A stretch of 64,000 bases of DNA from Brachionus manjavacas (lineage: Eukaryota > Rotifera > Eurotatoria > Ploima > Brachionidae): NCBI GenBank assembly GCA_019054805.1, contig JAHQIY010000004.1, forward strand, positions 5,642,001 to 5,706,000, read 5' to 3'. Both the position numbers and the translations under genes were made by a program. The notes below the pieces were generated by a model, which was not told the DNA's origin, did no database searches, and saw only the letters and a list, made by a program, of their open reading frames with translations. The first letter of the stretch is position 1, and the number at the start of each line of letters is the position of its first letter. Below are positions 21,137 to 32,354 of this stretch, piece after piece.

Positions 21137-23639
21137 GGTGCTTATTTTTAGGATATAAATATAAATATTATATTATTTTTTTTATGGATACCATTTTTTT
21201 TTTCAAAGCGTATTTTACGATTATTTATAAAACAGTTTTTGTCATTTGATGGAAAAAAATGTAAAAAAAATGTTTAAATTATTTTATGCTAGGGTTTTTG
21301 GTCTCGGATAAAGAATTTTTTTTTTACATTTTTTTTTACATTTTTTTTTTGTATAGTTTTATTTATGCACTTAGAAACTGTGTCCTTTTTTGTTTGTGAT
21401 TTGTGGTAAAAAAAACATGTTAGGTTTAATTGTTTGTGTTTTTGTTTTTAAAATCTAGAAAAAAATTTAAAAACTATTAAAAATTTGAATTGATGTGAGC
21501 TAAACCTTTTGGTAAATGAATGCGTATACACTTTTTGATTGTTGTAGTTTCGGGTTTGCTTTTATTTAAATTAGTATTTAATTAATAATAATTTAATTTT
21601 TTTTTCTGAATCAAAAAATAAAAATATATTTTTTCAAATAAATATTCAAAAATTAAATCCTTTTATTTCATACAAAATCGCAGCTGATTTTAAGTCATTA
21701 ACGAGCAAAATAATTTAGTTTTTAAAAAGATTGAAAAGTAAAAATTGAATTACTAAATGACGTAAAATAATAAAATAAAGCTAAAAAAATTCAATAAAAG
21801 TACAAAAATAAAAAAGCCATATAGACTTTTGGTTTTGCTATTTTTTAAAAATTCATCTAAATTAGAAGCGCGTGCAGTCAGTGGGGGTCTGGGGCAGAGT
21901 TCTGTTTTAAAGAATAAGGACTTAGGTCAAAAGGGTACGAGGCGAACACCTGATATACAGTTTCTTGTTAGCAGAAGCTAAGGGTCTTTTTAAAAAGTAA
22001 GTTTTAATTTTAATTTAGGGTTTTATTTTTATTAAAATTATCGGTGAGGAAAAATATGGCCCATTGAAACATACCTTTTGTTCTTTTAGTTTTATTAATT
22101 TTCTCACTTTAAATAAATTCTGTTTAAAAAATAATCAATTAAAATAAATCGAATTCGAATTTGTACTTTTTTTCACCCAAAATATCTTTTACATACTATT
22201 TAAAAATAATTCAAAAAATTTAAAATTTTATTTATTCATGTATACTTATCTTTTTTTATTTGTATGCTTTTTGATCGAGTATAATCAGATATTATCTCTA
22301 ACTTACAGCTTCGCAAATTTATAAAATAAATGTATTTATTAAATTTCAGAGAATGTTTGGCATCAAAGTAATTATTTGATTTTAGGTCTGCGTTAACTAA
22401 ATATGAAAATAATAGCAAAGAAAAATGATTTTTTTTGTGATATTTTTAAATTTCAGTTGCAAAAAATGAATTAATTTTTCACTTTTTCTTTTCTTTATAA
22501 CATTCATTTAAATGAGCCATTAATTAGTGATGATTCCGCATTTCTTTTGCTGTTTTAGAAGATAAAAATTTATTTTCGTCTTTCAAGTATTAAATCAATA
22601 AACATTTTGCATTTTTAATTTTATTAAAGAGTTAAATATTAAAAAATTAGTATTCCTCTCACATGGGCGAATAAATTAATACTATCAACTTAAATTCAAA
22701 TAAAATCAAAACAATATTTTGAATAGAAAAATAAGGAATTAAATTCATATCAAATCTGAGCAGGAAATAAAAATAAAATATTTTGGTGGGAAATTCTAGC
22801 AAAATTTAAAGATTTAAAACTATTTGCATAAAGAATTTTAATTTTGATAATTGCCACTAAGTGCTTAACATCCCTTAAGATTAGAACATTCGAATCGAAT
22901 ATTATTTTATTGGATCAAAATATACCAAATCTAATAAGTAAATATTTTAACAATTGTTTGCATAGAGATATGGCTATCAATTTACAAAAACAATTTAGCA
23001 AGCATACGTGAAATTAATAAAAAATTTGCTTGTATACTCATGCCGAGCTATCGGATTTAATTTTACAAAATTTACCAATTTAATTTTATTTAACGAATAT
23101 AAAATATCAAATAAAAAAAATGAGATAAGTTAATTTCTGTTTAATTGACTCTCGCGATATGAGACCCATAAAATTAATGGATGAAAAATTATCGGCTTCT
23201 TCTTTTCTAAATTTACAGGCCTCTTGCTGAACTGAACACAATTTTTCTAATTATATTTACTCAACATCTCTTTTGAGATCTTTTAGATCAGATAAGAATA
23301 GGAGAGAAAATTAGCATGCTAAAATCATAAGTATCAGATAAATAGACAAAACACATTCTGTACGTGTTGCGGCTTTAGCAAGGCGAATTGTGGAAGTCCA
23401 AGACTTGATCAAGATAAAAATTTGCAAGTTACAGAAAAAGATTTTTCAAAGATAAGTTTGATCTTTCGCATTTCCGGTCTAGTAGACATTTTCAAGTGAC
23501 CGTTTTCTTTAGTGTACATGTTTTCAATCAGTTTCTAGTTCCTCAATTGATTTTATTTTATCACAGTCATTCGATTTAAAAAACATCTACCCTCTTCCGT
23601 AAACATTGATTGATTTTGAACATTCAAAAAAGATACAAA
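21137..23639. other. intergenic, AT-rich
   Basis: Downstream of the PDZ-DH-PH stop codon. Several AATAAA-like strings (for example near 21640) could serve as polyadenylation signals. A GC-richer patch at 21865-21985 matches no RNA family I know. No credible open frame. Confidence 0.4.
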
Positions 23640-23710
23640 TTTTATTAACTTCTGAAGGAGCTTTAGCTCGGTACAGAAAACAAATAAATAAATTAAATAA
23701 ATAATTAACG
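23640..23710 (+). repeat. hairpin-tailed retroposon 3' end, plus strand
   Basis: CTGAAGGAGCTTTAGCTCGG, then TACAGAAAACAAATAAATAA and a longer AAAT tail. The core GAGCTTTAGCTC is self-complementary apart from its centre, so it can form a five-pair stem. Severely 5'-truncated LINE end or SINE tail. Confidence 0.65.
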
Positions 23711-24408
23711 GTCTTTTTACTAAATATTTAACTATAGAAAAAAAACCAAGCTTCTATTTAAAAAATAATCTGACAGTTCCCGCTGTTTGCTCATCTTGAC
23801 AGCGATCTATCCATCTGGAGTATATCAAACTTAGTTGGATACTTGATTTTGATCTCTATGAGTCGAAACCCCTGGTGGAATGTTTGAAGCGATACGTTTT
23901 TTTATTAATCAGTCTCTTGTGGCCAGTTGTTTAGTTGTTAAACGAATTTGCTAGGAACTAATGACTCCTAATCGGTGTTTGATACACCATGTGAATTAAG
24001 TCATGATTTTATTAGAAATCGGTAAAGTACAATTAAATTCTCAAGTACCCACTTTACAATTCATTCTTTTCATTTTGAAACATTTTTTAGACATAATTAA
24101 TCTTAGCTAATTATTGTCCAAGCTTATTTCACAATAAAATAGAAATAAGTGCTTTTTAAAAAAGATTCTTTAATACTCAGGAGTATTCAAGAGAGCTATG
24201 TAAATTTACGGAAAACAAAAAATATGACGAATTCTTTCAACAATTAGGCTAAAGTTGGTATTTTTTAATTTTTGTTTGAAGCGTAACATTTAAATGGCAT
24301 ATAATTATTACCTGTGTTTATTTTATGCAAAAAAAAAACTAAAATACTGAATTTGGAACAAAATTTTTTATTCATTACTTTTTATTAGAAATATAAAGTA
24401 CTAATTAT

Positions 24409-24621
24409 CTAAATAGAACAAAAAAATAAAAATAAAAACAGAATATATTTTTTGAGGACAAAAAAATCAAATTCTCTATCGAGGCATTTTTTAGCATCCT
24501 CCAAGGAGCGAAAACTGCAGAAAGGAAAATAACTTTTACCTTTTCCTCTAGTTTTTCCTTTAGTATTAGCTTCAAAAGCCTGATCTTGAGATATGTTATT
24601 AGGAATTTCTTCAATTACAGG
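24409..24621 (-). pseudogene. orphan open frame, possibly transposon-derived
   Basis: A 70-codon open frame on minus (PVIEEIPNNISQDQAFEANT, then KGKTRGKGKSYFPFCSF and RSLEDAKKCLDREF) with coding-like codons in otherwise gene-free DNA. The TRGKGKSY..F.S.EDAK pattern recalls the region before a FLYWCH/WRKY-type zinc finger in some MULE-like transposon proteins. No zinc ligands remain and the C-terminal end decays into F/L-rich sequence, so I treat it as a relic. Confidence 0.3.
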
Positions 24622-25261
24622 AATTTTTTTTTTAATTCCCGAGTTATTTTAAAAATTCATTTATTTATTTGATTAACTATATCGAACTAGAGATAAGGCT
24701 ACATTGGTTTATATAAAAATAAAATCAAAAGTGTTAATTTTATAAACAAAAAATGAAAGATAAAAAATTTTAAAGTGGCAATTTTTTTGAACATTATAGG
24801 ATTAATTAATAAATAATTTAGGTTTTTTTGATTGTATAAGAGTTTCATTTCAATCAATAATGTATTTCTAAATTAAAATAGTGATCAATTCAAATGTAAT
24901 TGACATTAATTACAAAAAAAAACTAAAATGTTTTAATTTTGTTCCTAATTAAGTATTTTAGTTTTTAAATTGCATTTTATTGTTATTTAAGAATATTATA
25001 CGCGCATTTAAATAAACATAATTAAAACCAAGCAAAAAGACAAAAAAACAACGAGGAAATCTAGATTACAAGTCTCTACGATCTCTTTCCTAATTGACCT
25101 AATTTAGATAAAATTTTTTTCACAATTTCCTTCTTTTTATTCTGAACTTCTGTTCTTATCTATATAATTTTATGTATTTATCTATTTTTGACTCGAAAAA
25201 CTGCAGATAATTGTATTTATAAAAAAAAAAAAAAAAAATACTAATATTATCAATTCTTCAA

Positions 25262-25345
25262 TTTTGCGAGGCTGAGAAGAAGGACTAAGATCCATTCTGA
25301 GTAGCCTTGGGAAGGAAAACTTCCTTAAATTATACTATAAATAAA
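25262..25345 (+). repeat. short retroposon tail repeat, copy 4
   Basis: GAGGCTGAGAAGAAGGACTA, then CATTCTGAGTAGCCTTGGGA and an AAATAAATAAAAAATAA-type tail. The most diverged member of the family described at 9281. Confidence 0.5.
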
Positions 25346-25484
25346 TAAAAAATAACGAGGAAATCTAATATTCTTGTCTAGTGTTATCGATTACTTTTCA
25401 AAAAGACACAATACAAAAATTCAGAACCGTTTTCGATAAGCCACAATAATTTTTAAAAATTTTAAAATACAAAATTATTCCTAA

Positions 25485-25570
25485 CAGAATGATTGAAAAG
25501 AAGGCACTACGCTGTTCGGAGCTGCCAAGAAGAACTTCCCTCTAAATTATATTTTAAATAAAATAAATAA
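25485..25570 (+). repeat. short retroposon tail repeat, copy 5
   Basis: GAATGATTGAAAAGAAGGCA, then CGCTGTTCGGAGCTGCC and TTCCCTCTAAATTATATTTT with an AAATAAAATAAATAAATAA tail. Very close to the copy at 9281. Confidence 0.6.
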
Positions 25571-26280
25571 ATAATTTTCTCGTTCAATTTAAAATTTTCT
25601 TTTTCAAATCAAAATTCCAATATTACATTTTTTATCAAAATTGTTTAAAAGTTTCAAATTAAAGTCCATATCATTAATATAAAAGTTTAATGTCCTGACA
25701 TTTTTTTCCCATATATTTTTCAAATTCCTTTCAAATTTTAAGTCATTTTCATTTTCTTCTTCAAAAAAAAAATCCCACTCTTTTTCTTGTAGATAAATAA
25801 ACTTTAGAAGAGTTTTGCAGAAAAAGTAACTGAAGAATGTTTATTTTAAAAAATAAAGTTAACGTCTCGTTACTCGCAATAATAACTTGAAGAATTTTGA
25901 CTTTAATTTTTGAATATATCATAATTTTTTTGTTTTTTACCGTAAATTTTCATGAGTTCCAAGTTTTGAAATTCTAATTGATCCTACAGCCAGTGGATGC
26001 TTATTTGAAATGGTCAAGGCAAATTCTTTTTCCTCTTATTGTTAGTTTCAAAAATAGGGGTTCTTTTAATTTGAAGAATTTTTTGAAATAATGGTGATTT
26101 TGTAAGAGGATTTTAACAAATTTTACGATAATTCCCCTAAAATAATGTGAAAACTGAATTCGAAAAATTCACGAATATTTATTTATTTTTTCTAATTAAT
26201 TTAAAGCCCGATGGGCAGAATAATAATTCTTGAAAATAAAAAGTAGAGAATAAAATAAAATATAAGATAAGATATAAAAA

Positions 26281-26404
26281 AGAGTTGTTTAAAAGTCACA
26301 CGTCCAAGTCCGGACTTTTTTTTTTAAAGTCCGAGCCAAAGACATATATTTTTTTTAAATTTAAAGTTCGGACTTGGACTTTATTTTGGGACTGTTAAAT
26401 AACT
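26281..26404. repeat. 124-bp foldback element
   Basis: The two halves are inverted repeats. Left AGAGTTGTTTAAAAGTC and GTCCAAGTCCGGACTTT pair with right AAAGTTCGGACTTGGAC (26363-26379) and GACTGTTAAATAACTCT. The inner arms match 16 of 17 and the outer ends nearly as well. A second GGGACTGTTAAAT follows directly at 26408. Looks like a palindromic MITE; no clear target duplication. Confidence 0.65.
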
Positions 26405-26992
26405 CTATGGGACTGTTAAATTATGTAAAAAAAAATATATCTTTAGAAGGTTATTTAATAGCTAATAAAAATTATAAAAATTTGAAAATACGAAAATAAA
26501 CGTAATTTTACTTGAAATTCGGTAAATTTAAGTAAAAATAAAAATGATTTTACTTTTTTTATCACTAATTAAAATTCACCTGTATTTATTTACTTGATCT
26601 GTCGTACAGAAAAAGAAAAAATAATCATTTAGCGAAAACTAAATAAAGAAAATCATTTTACTAGAATAAGAAAATTGGTTATTATTTAACTTAAACCTTC
26701 GGTAAATTTAACTTAATGAAATTAAAGCTTGAAAATTAAGCATTATTTTATTTATTTTTTGAAAAATGTCCCAAAATAATCACAAAGATGTCTTTTACTA
26801 GATGTTTTTTTCAAAGATATAGAAGTTGGGGGTACAAATCGACTAATCGCGGTTGAAAAAGACAAAAATTCAATAAATTATCTACGTTCTTTTCAATAAA
26901 TTTTAGATGACATTGATTTTCACTACAAGATTGTAGGCCATAGTGGAAAAAAAACGTCAAAAGAAATAAAAATGTGTTAAAATCTTTATTTC

Positions 26993-27106
26993 GATGTAGA
27001 TGATAAACTCGATGCAGTAACCTCTGTGTCAGATCAGAGCCATTGCTCAAAAAGGTACTAGAAAAGGAGATGAGCGCCTCGCCACTAGGAAAGAAAAAGA
27101 ACAATT
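26993..27106 (+). mobile_element. tRNA-derived SINE, 5'-truncated copy
   Basis: Begins in the body (GATGTAGATGATAAACTCGA) and runs through CTCTGTGTCAGATCAGAGCC and GAGATGAGCGCCTC to GAACAATTATA. Lacks the tRNA-like head. The open frame that follows (to 27303) has no recognisable domain and is not called. Confidence 0.7.
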
Positions 27107-27646
27107 ATATTAAATCGAGTAATGGCTGCCAGCAAAAGAACATCAAAGCAGAAACAAAAAATCGCTATGCAACCAAGAAATTCTTTAAAAATTGTAAACA
27201 AAAACTTGAATTTGAAACACAAGATTTAGGCTCTGAAAAATCTTTAAGAGAGATTAATGGCATTTATTTCATTTCTGGTGACCAAGGATTCATGATGAAG
27301 TAATTGTGTTGATAAGTGCCAAATAACTCTAATTGTAGAAAAAATGGCGGTTATTGCAATTCAAATATTTAAAATTTTTTGTTTTTGAATTTTTATTAAG
27401 AATTAAATTTTTTATAATTTATCAATTCTTTTCCTGAATAAATATATTTAATTACCTTAAAATGAATTTCCAAATCAAGCATGATAGAAATTGGTGAAAA
27501 ATTCTATTATTACTTTGAAAATGTTTCTTAGTTCTTGAAAAATTCTAAGTAAAAAAAACTTTAACTTTATAAGGAAATAATTTAAAAATTGATTATTTTG
27601 GATTTAATTATTTTTAACTGACAAAAACAAAACAGAACGATATATA

Positions 27647-28122
27647 TGTCGCATAGAACATTCAAAATAAACTGTTTAGCTAAAATTAAAACAATTTAAG
27701 CAAAATAATAATCAATTTTTAACTTTTTTAGAATGATCGATTCCACATTTATTTTAGCTAAATTAAAACGAATTTAGAAAAATACTCTTATAATAACATG
27801 TTTTGCCGCTAGTTGATTTAATCTATGATTATTTATTTTTGTGATATAAGCAAGTATATTAACCGTATCCGCATGTCCGCGGTCTAAATCCGGAAATGAT
27901 ACTTGAACGGTATTGCCAACTTTGGCCTCACCTAACTTGTGAATGTGTTGCATAGCCATCGCCTCAGCGGCAGTCTTCAAATTTTCATCGCAACTATGAA
28001 TATCCCTAAATTTTATAGCATTGGCTTCGATTTCATAAATTTCCGTTCTCCTTATCCTTTTCTATATCATTCAATTTTATTCAGAATTTTTATTTAGGTA
28101 AATAATTTATTTTTATGCGACA
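27647..28122 (-). mobile_element. Ginger-like DNA transposon relic with integrase C-terminal fragment
   Basis: Ends are a perfect inverted repeat: TGTCGCATA (27647-27655) and TATGCGACA (28114-28122). Both are flanked by TATA, a four-base target duplication (27643-27646 and 28123-28126). Inside, minus-strand codons from about 28075 to 27774 encode the C-terminal part of an integrase-type transposase of the KRBA2-like kind: RRTEIYEIEANAIKF, then LGEAKVGNTVQVSFPDLDRG and DTVNILAYITKI. The catalytic core is missing, so this is an internally deleted, non-autonomous copy. TGT..ACA ends with a 4-bp duplication are what I know of Ginger-type elements; the family name is inference. Confidence 0.65.
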
Positions 28123-28551
28123 TATATTCAAATATTATACAAATTTTTTTAGATTATCAGAAAAACTTTTTATTTAATTTGAAATTTTTTATTAAAAACA
28201 ATAATTATTAGAAAATATTTACAATTGAACTTAAGAAAAATAATCTTGGGTTTAACACTCAAAACAATTCTTTTAAAAGTTGTAGAAATTTAACCATAAT
28301 TTAAGAAAATCTTTTTTTGAATTTTAGTTGAATGATCAAAACAGAATAAATTTTGTATTTTTACATGACTATCAATTTTATTTTTCGACTCTCAAAAATA
28401 ATTTTATTGAAATTTTTTTTTGTTCGATGTTTTTTGTTTGTAAATTTTACAATAAAAACACATTTTTTATTTATAAAATTAGTCAAGAGCTAATAAAAAG
28501 CTTAATTTTAATCAGGCAAAACCCGAATATTAATGCACTCTAAAATTTGAC

Positions 28552-28700
28552 ATCTTTTAGCCCTTTTAAAAAGCACTGTGGAAAGATGGATCGAAAGTTT
28601 TGAGAATGATAAAGAGTGTCTTCAACGTATCGGCAGGCTAATTAAAGAGACAAATACTGACTATGTTGAGCGAATTCGCTTAGGATGTCTGTAGATTTTA
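28552..28700 (+). mobile_element. possible Tc1/mariner N-terminal relic
   Basis: A short open stretch reads HLLALLKSTVERWIESFEND, then CLQRIGRLIKETNTDYVERI and a stop. The STV.RWI.RF...GR pattern is typical of the second helix-turn-helix and hinge of Tc1/mariner transposases. Too short to be sure. Confidence 0.35.
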
Positions 28701-29189
28701 TAAAATTTGAGACCTATTTGAGCTATGGAACTATTTTGCGCGACCATTTCTAAGCTTTGAAATTGGCCATTTTTTGCTGGCTTAAAATGTTAAAATGTTT
28801 TAAGATCGAAAAATTGAATGAATTAAATCAAGAATATTTTTGATTATCAACAGATACTTAATAACTATCTAAAATAAAGTAAATTAAAAATTTCAGATAT
28901 ATGTTGCTTTTATTCAATGAAATTTTATAAATTTTAACATTTAATAAATTTGAAAAAAACACTAATTGAGCTTTTTTAAATCGTTTCATTTAAATTTGAA
29001 AAAAAATTATATTCAAATAAAATTGAAAAATCAATTCAGTAAAATTTTGGAAGATTATTTTTAAGAGCAATGGATGAGGAGCAAATTGCAGAATGATAAT
29101 AAAGTCGTTTGATGGTGCTATAAACAGTGTTAAGGTTGTTTGAGATGGAAAAAATTATTAAATATAAATTAAGCCTCTTCAAATTTATT

Positions 29190-29790
29190 ATTTATTTATT
29201 TGTTTATATTTGCCAAGCTAAAGCTCCTCCAGAAAAACAAAAAAAGTAAAATAAAAGAAAATTAAAATAGACAAATTGAAAAAGTAATTCAGATGCAACA
29301 TGCTCGAGTTTTGAACAATTCAGGAAAAAAAGAAGAAATAGTAAGGTAGAGATTTCACAATGGAGCAATCGATCGCTTTGTGTTCCTCCACCAGTATTAC
29401 AACTAATGAAATAGAATGACTCAGTTCTGTCCTAACATTTATATCACTCAACTCGAAAAGTTGATTCGAATTTAAGTTTATTTTAGGCCTAGTGATGTAA
29501 ATGTTGGAGGGAGTGTCGTATTTATATTTAGAATAGACCGAAGTTCGCTTAGAATGAACCTGTATACTTTTAAAATTGGTTTCTGAGAATATGTAAAGAC
29601 TTGGGAAAGTTTAATACAAAATTGATCCAACTGAAGATTTTTAAAGGTTTCCTAAAATTTTAAAATTTATACCCCATTTTTCGTTTGACAAAATCTTAAA
29701 TTTATACCAAGAAGCTTGGTCTTTTTTTGTCTAATGATTTTATTTATTTCTTAGTTTAAGATTTTTACCTTATTTTCTAAATTACCGGTA
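29190..29790 (-). mobile_element. non-LTR retrotransposon fragment B (3' end)
   Basis: Second copy of the LINE at 4550-5750. The two align over the reverse-transcriptase tail (here LFELSDINVRTELSHSISLV, then ILVEEHK) and through the sequence that is interrupted in copy A. It ends in the hairpin-tailed 3' sequence GGAGCTTTAGCTTGGCAAAT and then AAATAAATAAAT. Frameshifts and stops make it dead. Confidence 0.7.
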
Positions 29791-30823
29791 CCCTGTTTCT
29801 TATGAATAAAAAAATGACAAGATTTAGTATAAAGAAGGGAGTATTCATTATTTGTTTTATTTCTTTTAAAGATATCGTTAATAAGTTAACTAAACAAAAT
29901 GTTCTAATGACTGAACACCTATGTTTAAATTTGAAATTCCTCACTAATATAACCATTTACGTTTACTTTGAATTTTCAAGAGTCAGGAAAAAACTCTATC
30001 TAGTGAATGAGGTAGTGTGGGATGCTCATTTTAATTTTTATTTAAAAATTTAAAAAAAATTTATTTAAAAAAAACTTTATTCGTTTGATCAATTTTTGCC
30101 AAGAGTGAATTTAGATTTAGCAAATTTTTAAAATTTTTTTAAAAGCTTTAACATTATAAAAAATTCCAAAAGTTTAATTTTTAAAAAATTACAAAGTGTT
30201 TGATTATTTTTTAAAATAAGTATAAAATTTTGTATCAATAATTCAATAAAATCTATTACAAAATTATTATTAGATAAAGTTTTAAATTTTTTCTAACAAA
30301 AAATTAACATTTCGAAAAATTTAACTCTTTCAAACAATCTTGAAAATATAAATTATTCTAATTTCTGTCTGCATTTTACTATAATAAAAAAGCTTAGCTC
30401 TCTACCGAATGGCTAATTCATTATGGAAACTAAATTATTAAAATATTTTGTTCATATTAAAATCAAAAATTTAAAAAAAAAATACATTCGAATAATGAAG
30501 AAAATTCTAATCTAACAAAATTAAAAAAAAACTATGAAAGAAAAAAAATTAGATAAAAATATTCAGAAATTTAAAAAAAAAATTTTTTTGATCGAAATAA
30601 AATTTATATATTTTTGTTACAAATTTACTGTAATTCATAATTTTAAGTTAATTGGCATCTATTTTTTTAAGATCCATATGATAATAAATTACTGAATTGA
30701 TTTGCTCTTAAAAATAATTAAAGATTTATTGAATTAATTAATAATTGATTGTTTGAGAATTTTAGATAATATTCAATTGGAATGCAATTTTTAATATATT
30801 TATTATTTTTAATAAAATTTCCT
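29791..30823. other. AT-rich intergenic stretch
   Basis: Between LINE copy B and the stop codon of the two-PDZ gene. The 29802-30053 open frame is I/F/K/N-rich with no motif. Nothing else seen. Confidence 0.45.
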
Positions 30824-31743
30824 TTAATTTTTATATTGTGAGTAAAAAATATTATCATATAAGCCATTAAATTTAGTAAAAAAAATTTTTTTAGTCTTAA
30901 ATAAGAAATCATCCGATAAGAAATCATTCGATCTAAACTTTTTAAAATTTGGTAAATTATAATTCAAAAAATTTATGTTTTCCATTGAAATTAATTTTCG
31001 TTGGTATGAATTTTTATAAAACCAATTTTTTTGTCTAATTACCACTAATTGCAAACTGAGCGCATTTTTAAACATTTGCAAAGCTGTGTAAAAATCATTC
31101 AAATTTTCTATAAAAAAGCTATTAATTGCTAAAATAATGTCTCCTGTTTTCAAGTTGGAATTTGAAGCAAAAGAATTGCTTTCAACACTTAAGGAAAAAA
31201 TTTAATGATCCAAAAATAAAGTTTTATCAATATTACCTAATGACTATCAATTTATTCCTTTTTTTCTCTTCCACCACAAAATTAAGTTTAAAGCCAAAAT
31301 TACATTTCATATTTTGTCTATTTAGGTTGATGATTGAATAATAATATTCATTTATTTCCTTTAAAAAGTTGCTTTTTGGAACCAAATACCGTTTAATTTT
31401 GATTTTAAATAAGCTTCCTGATTTAAAAAATTGAATTGCCTGATGTTTTAAAATTTTTTCAAAGTCTTTTTCATTAACAGTTAAGATTAAATCATAAACT
31501 TTTAAACCCGCAATTTCTTTTAAATATTGATTTAATTTTTTAAAGTAATTTAATCAAACATTTTACCTGCAACGCTATTTTTTTCAATTTTACTAACGTA
31601 AATTCCTATAGGCTTTGTCTCACCTCCATCAATGCTGAATCCAAGATGCTCATTTTTTCGTTTAATATCAAATTCGAAAACTATTTCTTTTTATAAATTA
31701 GATATCAAATTAATTTTTTAAAAATACCTTTATCGTAAACCAT
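30824..31743 (-). CDS. small two-PDZ-domain protein
   Basis: 259-residue protein from four exons: 31728-31743, 31567-31686, 31237-31516 and 30824-31187. GT/AG and phases agree and the total is 260 codons. PDZ1 spans about residues 6-90 (HLGFSIDGGETKPIGIYV, SKIEKNSVAEIAGLKVYDLI, SLFKIKIKRY). PDZ2 spans about 115-195 (CNFGFKLNFVVEEKKRNK, LKTGDIILAINSFF, LSLQLVVIRQ). The carboxylate-binding loop of PDZ1 is HLGF (a GLGF variant) and of PDZ2 is NFGF. The C-terminal 60 residues are F/K/N-rich without a domain. Likely a cytoplasmic scaffold or adaptor binding C-terminal peptides; partners unknown. The order of two PDZs recalls harmonin/whirlin-type scaffolds, but nothing else supports that. It is divergent from CPEB, 611 bp away. 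Confidence 0.75.
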
Positions 31744-32354
31744 TTTAATGATTTAGTTTTTAAAGAAAGCAAACTATTAGATTAAATCAGCTTATAAATC
31801 AATAATAATTTTCGGATTAAAATCTGTTGCCAAATTTGAATAAAAATTGCATTTTATAAAACAATTAACAATTGACGCCAAATTTATAAATAATCCCACT
31901 TTTAGCTAAGTTAATTTTTGATTAAAAATTGATACTTAACCAAAATATGTGCATTTAGAGCGAAATTGCTATCAAGTAAAAGGGTAATTTTTTTACCCAC
32001 CCCAAGGTAGTTTCGCATGTGAATGTTAATTACCATTTCGATTTTGAAGAAATTGACCACCTAATTTAAATCAATTGAATACTTTCTTTTTCCATCATTT
32101 TTGATTTATATAAGTTTTTTTGATTATATAAATAGCTTATTTGTGCTATGTTATGATACGACTCAGCTTAAAGACTTCTAGTTGAACGACTTACTTAAAA
32201 AGGCGCCAAAATTTTTTAATTATCTTTACAATATTTTGGCGCTTCAATTAAGAAATTTGGCTCGAAAAAAAAAATAAAATAAGAAAAATATTTATTGAAA
32301 ATTTATCTATATAATCTCTTCCGGAAACATTTTTTTTTAATTTTAAAAATTAAA
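31744..32354. promoter_or_regulatory. shared upstream region of the two-PDZ gene and CPEB
   Basis: 611 bp between two divergent start codons, so both promoters should lie here. A patch at 31975-32040 (GGTAATTTTTTTACCCACCC and AAGGTAGTTTCGCATGTGAA) is less AT-rich than its surroundings, and GGCGCC occurs near 32202. No defined motif can be claimed. Confidence 0.35.

Larger units (their letters stand above)
24622..26280. other. gene-free AT-rich stretch with two short repeats
   Basis: Contains two plus-strand copies of the short retroposon tail repeat (25262 and 25485, listed separately), an A18 homopolymer near 25220, and a short GCCCATCGGGC hairpin near 26205 beside AT-rich sequence resembling the LINE-type ends. 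No coding signal seen. Confidence 0.45.

Noticed and set aside
27107-27303. Plus frame after the third SINE copy (SSNGCQQKNIKAETKNRYAT and on)
   Set aside because: Looks mildly coding but has no start independent of the SINE, no domain and no splice context.
28328-28543. 71-codon plus frame
   Set aside because: F/N/I/K-dominated composition typical of random AT-rich DNA.
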